Source: Cocos nucifera
Lineage: Eukaryota > Streptophyta > Magnoliopsida > Arecales > Arecaceae
Assembly: GCA_006176705.1 (NCBI GenBank)
Contig: QRFJ01000299.1
Coordinates: 124,001-188,000, forward strand
Reading direction: 5' to 3'
DNA length: 64,000 nucleotides
Shown here: one piece after another, positions 59,991 to 64,000 of the stretch
Layout: each line of letters starts with the position of its first letter
Numbering within the stretch: position 1 is the first letter of the stretch
Program-made: the position numbers and the translations under genes
Notes under the pieces: generated by a model
What the model was told of the DNA's origin: nothing
Database searches by the model: none
Seen by the model: only the letters and a program-made list of their open reading frames with translations

Positions 59991-60787
59991 CTCTTCTAGT
60001 GTCCCCACTTCTTGCAAAAGAAGCATTTAGCTTGACTCTTATCGGGCTTGATCTTCCTGATCTGGTCCTGCACTGATGTCCTAGCCTGAATTTGCACCTT
60101 CTTTGTTTTCTTCTTCTTATTCTTCTTTCCTTTCCTAAAGGATCAAGAACCAGAAGATGAACCTCCCACTAAGTTCACCGACTCTTTATGGAGCTGGTGA
60201 TCCTTCTTAAAGTTCTGAAGTAATCTCAGTAAGCCATGGTAGTTTACTTCAGGCTTTGTCATTCTATAATGAGTAAGGAAAGGGAGATAGAACTTTGGCA
60301 GTGAGTTCAATATTGCATCTTTCCCAAGTTGTTCATACAAGAAAAAGTCGAGTTTGCTTAAGCGCTCTATCAGTTCGATCATGTATAGTACATGATCAAT
60401 GACAGAGGCTCCATCCCACATTCTGGCGTTGAAGATGGCGCAACTAGTCTTGTGCCTCTCAACATCATCGAGTGTGCCAAAAGAATCCTCCAACACTTAG
60501 AGCATTTCATTTGATCAAGCTATCTCAAATCTGCGACTGAACTCATCGCTCATCGTAGCCAGCATAATGCAGCATACCATGGTTCAGTCACTGAGCCACT
60601 TCTGATAAGTGTTTCTAACTATTCCACATGCATTGGCAGCTGGCTTCTCAGGTGCAGGATCCGTTAGCACATATAGGATCCATTCATGCTCCAAAACAAT
60701 CTTCAACTTTTAGTACTAGCTACCGAAGTTGGGTCCCACTAACTTATCATTGTCCAACAATGATCAAAGTGATAGGAAAGTGGCCAT
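59991..60787 (-). pseudogene. gag: C-2 gag
   Basis: The ATG at 60787 opens MATFLSL, then a stop. Fragments LVGPNF, KLKIVLEHEWILYVLTDPAP and MSDEFSRRFEIA lead into the clear frame 60496-60143: MLEDSFGTLDDVERHKTSC, IDHVLYMIELIERLSKLDF, LLRLLQNFKKDHQLHKESV. The Lys-rich tract and knuckle CFFCKKWGH.KRNC (about 59985-60030) have all CCHC ligands, but a TAG replaces the Trp after His, as in C-1. Confidence 0.87.
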
Positions 60788-62692
60788 GTCTACACAAAGG
60801 AAAATCAAAATCTAATTAGTAATTAATTCATTAAAACTAAAGATTTTGACTTTAAACAAAAGATTTCTTCCACTATTTTATTCAAATTGATAGCCTCTAC
60901 CTCTAATTCGAGAAATTATCCTAATTTCTTAGTGTGTACTAGAATCCACATAGACTGCACATGAGCCCAACTTTGGTTGGCCAACCCATGTGCATCTAAG
61001 GATAGGTTCATAACCAATTGTTTCTCCAAATAATTTTTAGTAATTAAATTTTGCCCCATCCCTTGATTAGTTGGCTTTGGCCTTCTCAAAAAAGGGTCCA
61101 GTTAGGTCCAACCATTAACATGACCATACTTAGCCCATCTAACCAATGAATGATTAGGTCCAATTTTTGTTGGCCCACCTGACCACCATTTAGAAAGATG
61201 TATCAAAGAGTTCATATAATGAATGATAATTCAATAAACTGATAAGCACCAGGCCTTTGGGCCTCCAATGATTATCCAACTGATGGATCCATTATCATCC
61301 ACTTTAATGGGAGGCTATGATCCAGTTATCATATAACTATTTTATTTTATGAAACTAATAATTTTAAAAGATTTATTTATAGAAGTGAATAGGTCAGATT
61401 AATTAGCTTGTCATGATCATCCCACTGGCTTCACCAAGTCAGCTTAAGGGAGACCACTAACAGGCTGGTCCAGGAGCACCTAAATCAGTCACACTGATTT
61501 ACCTAGCTGACATGAGTCAGCTCGAATAGTCAAGTGATTTAATCAAAATATAATCTCACCAAAAGGTTAGGTAAATTCGATCGATGGGAGGGTCTGCCAA
61601 AACTTGCCTTAGACACCATCAAAAATAGCTAGATAAGCAGGTTGCCAATTAAAAATCACCGATCTGGTTTACCTTAGACACCAACTGGTTTAATTAGTTT
61701 TAATTAGATTAATCTAATAGTTCGTACTAGACCGCGTAGCCAAGAATCAAGTCCATCTTGGGTCTTGTTAAAGACATGGACTTGACCAACTACAACTATT
61801 ATAATTGATTTAGAGAATCTTTGACCTAATCTAAGACAATAATTGATTAGATTTAGTCAATTCTCTAATTAAGTTCATTCTTTAATCTAACCCTAGGTCT
61901 AACCCAATTAATGGACCTAATCTCCACTAACCCATTTAACCCAATGTGTTATGATTTGTTCCTTAGGATCTTCAATTCACAATCCTAGATCCTAATCAAT
62001 CAACTTCTTAATTCTCAATTAAGTTTTGGGCTGAGGGTTGGGGTTCGACTTTTTGAAAATGATTTTCATGTTTGTAAAATATTTTTATAACATGATTTTA
62101 TCAACCAAGTTTCTTGTTTGATTCATAATCAATATGCAAGTAAAATAAACATAAAACTATTTTAGATCTAATCTAAGCAGGTTCATGTAATTGAAATAAT
62201 TTCAATAATAATCAATCATAAATCTCCCTAGATCAAATCTAACACATTTATGATGATTGAAATTAGATTAAAATATTTTAAATTAGATAATAAAATCTTT
62301 TAGATCTAATCTAAAATTTTATGATCAATATTTTAGATCTGCATGTACTAGGATAACCTATTCACTGTAAGGGATAAACCTTACAGTAGGACAACCTTAT
62401 GACAGTCCATGCAATCTAGAATATTTAATTTATAGATCTTAAATTATTTTAAATCTATTAAATTATAAATAAAATTAGATTAAATCTAATAAATTTATGA
62501 TTAGAGTCAGATCATCACGAACTAGGACAACCTTTTCACTATACGGGGTAAACCTTACAGCAAGACAACCTCATGGTAGTTTGTGAGATTTAAATTTTTT
62601 TTTTAATTTTAAATTTAATAATTAGATTATAAATTAGATCTAATTTAAAAAATAATCTAAACATGCATAAAAATTATATAACAAGAACCTAG
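60788..62692 (-). other. C-2 leader, 1.9 kb
   Basis: Untranslated. The minus strand ends in a pyrimidine-AG (TTTCCTTTGTGTAG) two bases before the gag ATG. Two similar blocks of about 60 bp at 62335-62395 and 62508-62575 share 'aggacaacct' and 'taaaccttacag'. The region 62150-62680 is very AT-rich. No gene seen; the frame 62689-62874 is chance. Confidence 0.7.
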
Positions 62693-62704
62693 GCTCTGAT
62701 ACCA
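62693..62704 (-). other. C-2 primer binding site
   Basis: The minus strand reads TGGTATCAGAGC, a perfect initiator-Met site, two bases from the LTR start at 62707. Confidence 0.93.
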
Positions 62705-62706
62705 AT

Positions 62707-64000
62707 TGAAGGAATCAAATCTAGGGTTTCATAGGTAGATCTTGAAATTTTTTCAAGATCATGCAGTGGAAGACTTAAATAAAATAAATATTTAATTAAA
62801 TAAATATATAAATACCTAAATCTTAGATCTATTATATGATCAAAGTATGATATTAAATCAAAAATTAAAATCAAACAAGAAAGAAAAGGTTGATCAAATC
62901 AACCTAGATCTACACTGCATCAAATGCAGGTTTGAAGTTAATAGATCAGATCTATTACCTAAGCAAATTAAATATTCTAACTTGCTGATCTAGGATTGAG
63001 GATGAAGTCATGAGCCACACATGCATCCGACCTCTAGGAGTCATCCACATGAGCTCATGAACACGATCAGAGATCCTGATGCAGGAAATCAACACAGTAT
63101 GCTAGCACTATGCTGATCTCTCTTCGACAGTTGATCCAATGCTTCCTTCTTCAAAACTTGGACACTCCAAAATATTAAAAAAAAGTGAAAGATTTGTGAT
63201 GCTGAGACACCTCTCAAAAGCTCACAAAAAGGGAGGAAGAGATCTGGAACAAAAACCTTAGAAGAAGATCCTCTTCTTCTTCTTTGTTCTTTTTTTAAAC
63301 ATCCTAATTTGTATTTTCAATACCTCCATCATCCAGATGAATTTTTCTTTTATTTTTCTACATCAAAGATGCATCTCAAATGTCTACAATCCACAAAAAT
63401 TTTAGTCAAAAATTCTTTTCAAATAAAGAGATATGCAGAGTCCAAGTTAGATCAAAAAGCTAGACTAGGAAGGACCAAATAAGGAAAGTTATTGAGTTGG
63501 GCGCCCCCACCTTTTTTTTCTGTCATGGACCAGCAAGGGGGGCACACAAAAAATTTCCTCTTTTACCATGAAAATCAAAGAAAAAAAGGATGGGTTGCAC
63601 AACTTATAGTGAAGAGTTTTGTGATACACATATGATTTCTATTCATAGAATTCTTAAGCAAAAACTATTCCTTTGATGTTGGTCTTTCCAACAAACTTCC
63701 ATATGAGAAAAAGAAAGAGTATAGGAAGTGTGAGAAACCTTGGGGTGTGGAGATTATTGATTAAAAATATAAGAGAAATGGGTGGGGCGTGAGGATTAGG
63801 TGGCGCAAGGAAGTAGGGAGTCTATCACCACTAGGATCCTATTTTGACTTGGTCAACAAGATTTTTTAACCAAATAAAAATAATAGTAAACCAATGCAAT
63901 TAAATAAGACCCTAACCTATTTAAAAACTTAATTAAATTAGATTAAATTAGATCTAATTTTAATTTAATTTTTTAATTAAATTAAAAAATTGGGTTGATC
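62707..64000 (-). repeat. C-2 5' LTR, continues past window end
   Basis: The plus strand starts TGAAGGAATCAAATCTAGGG and aligns with the 3' LTR from 26032, with roughly one difference in eight by eye. About half of the 2.5-kb LTR is inside the window. It joins the perfect primer site, so it is the 5' LTR of the element whose 3' LTR is at 26032-28510. Confidence 0.88.

Overview
The window looks like repeat-dense heterochromatic nuclear DNA of a flowering plant. It is AT-rich and almost entirely built from decayed LTR retrotransposons of the Ty1/Copia and Ty3/Gypsy (Tat lineage) superfamilies. I found no host gene, rRNA, tRNA gene or bacterial-type feature. The long-LTR Copia families recall those of large monocot genomes such as palms, but that is only an impression. 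Every coding region is broken by stops and frameshifts, so each is given as a pseudogene. Names used here: Tat1; A-1 and A-2 (Copia family A); B (Copia, Tork/Tnt1-like); C-1 and C-2 (Copia family C); N1 (non-autonomous).

Left part, plus-strand elements. 1-2149 is a degraded family-C LTR with a 31-bp tandem array. Tat1 (2150-8932) is cut into it. Tat1 has one LTR, gag, protease, RT, two RNase H domains, a deleted integrase and a 118-bp tandem repeat, but no 3' LTR. A-1 (8933-16871) follows. It has a 2.26-kb 5' LTR, a perfect initiator-Met primer site, a 1.85-kb leader and gag-pol, and it is cut off inside RNase H. 16872-19733 is N1, a minus-strand non-autonomous element with two related LTR pieces.

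Middle and right parts, minus-strand elements, nested. C-1 (23941-26031) was hit by B (19734-23940) in its RT and by C-2 in its gag. C-2 has its 3' LTR at 26032-28510 and its 5' LTR from 62707 past the window end. A-2 sits in the C-2 integrase. The outer ends of A-2 are 30617 and 58914, flanked by ATCGA and ATCGG.

The region between is triplicated. Block A (27599-38787) and block C (45480-56667) are nearly identical over 11.2 kb, differing mostly in homopolymer or short-repeat indels. Block B (38788-45479) is a very noisy copy of 30048-36309 with scattered single-base insertions and deletions. Because the blocks start and stop inside elements with no transposon logic, I read this as an assembly or gap-filling artefact: one C-2/A-2 nest represented about 2.6 times. 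After collapse the locus would be about 17.9 kb shorter.

No new biological system was identified. The points most worth checking are the artefactual triplication, the nested insertion chronology, nonsense codons shared between separate copies of a family, catalytic-site losses, two tandem arrays, and a triple primer-site junction in N1.
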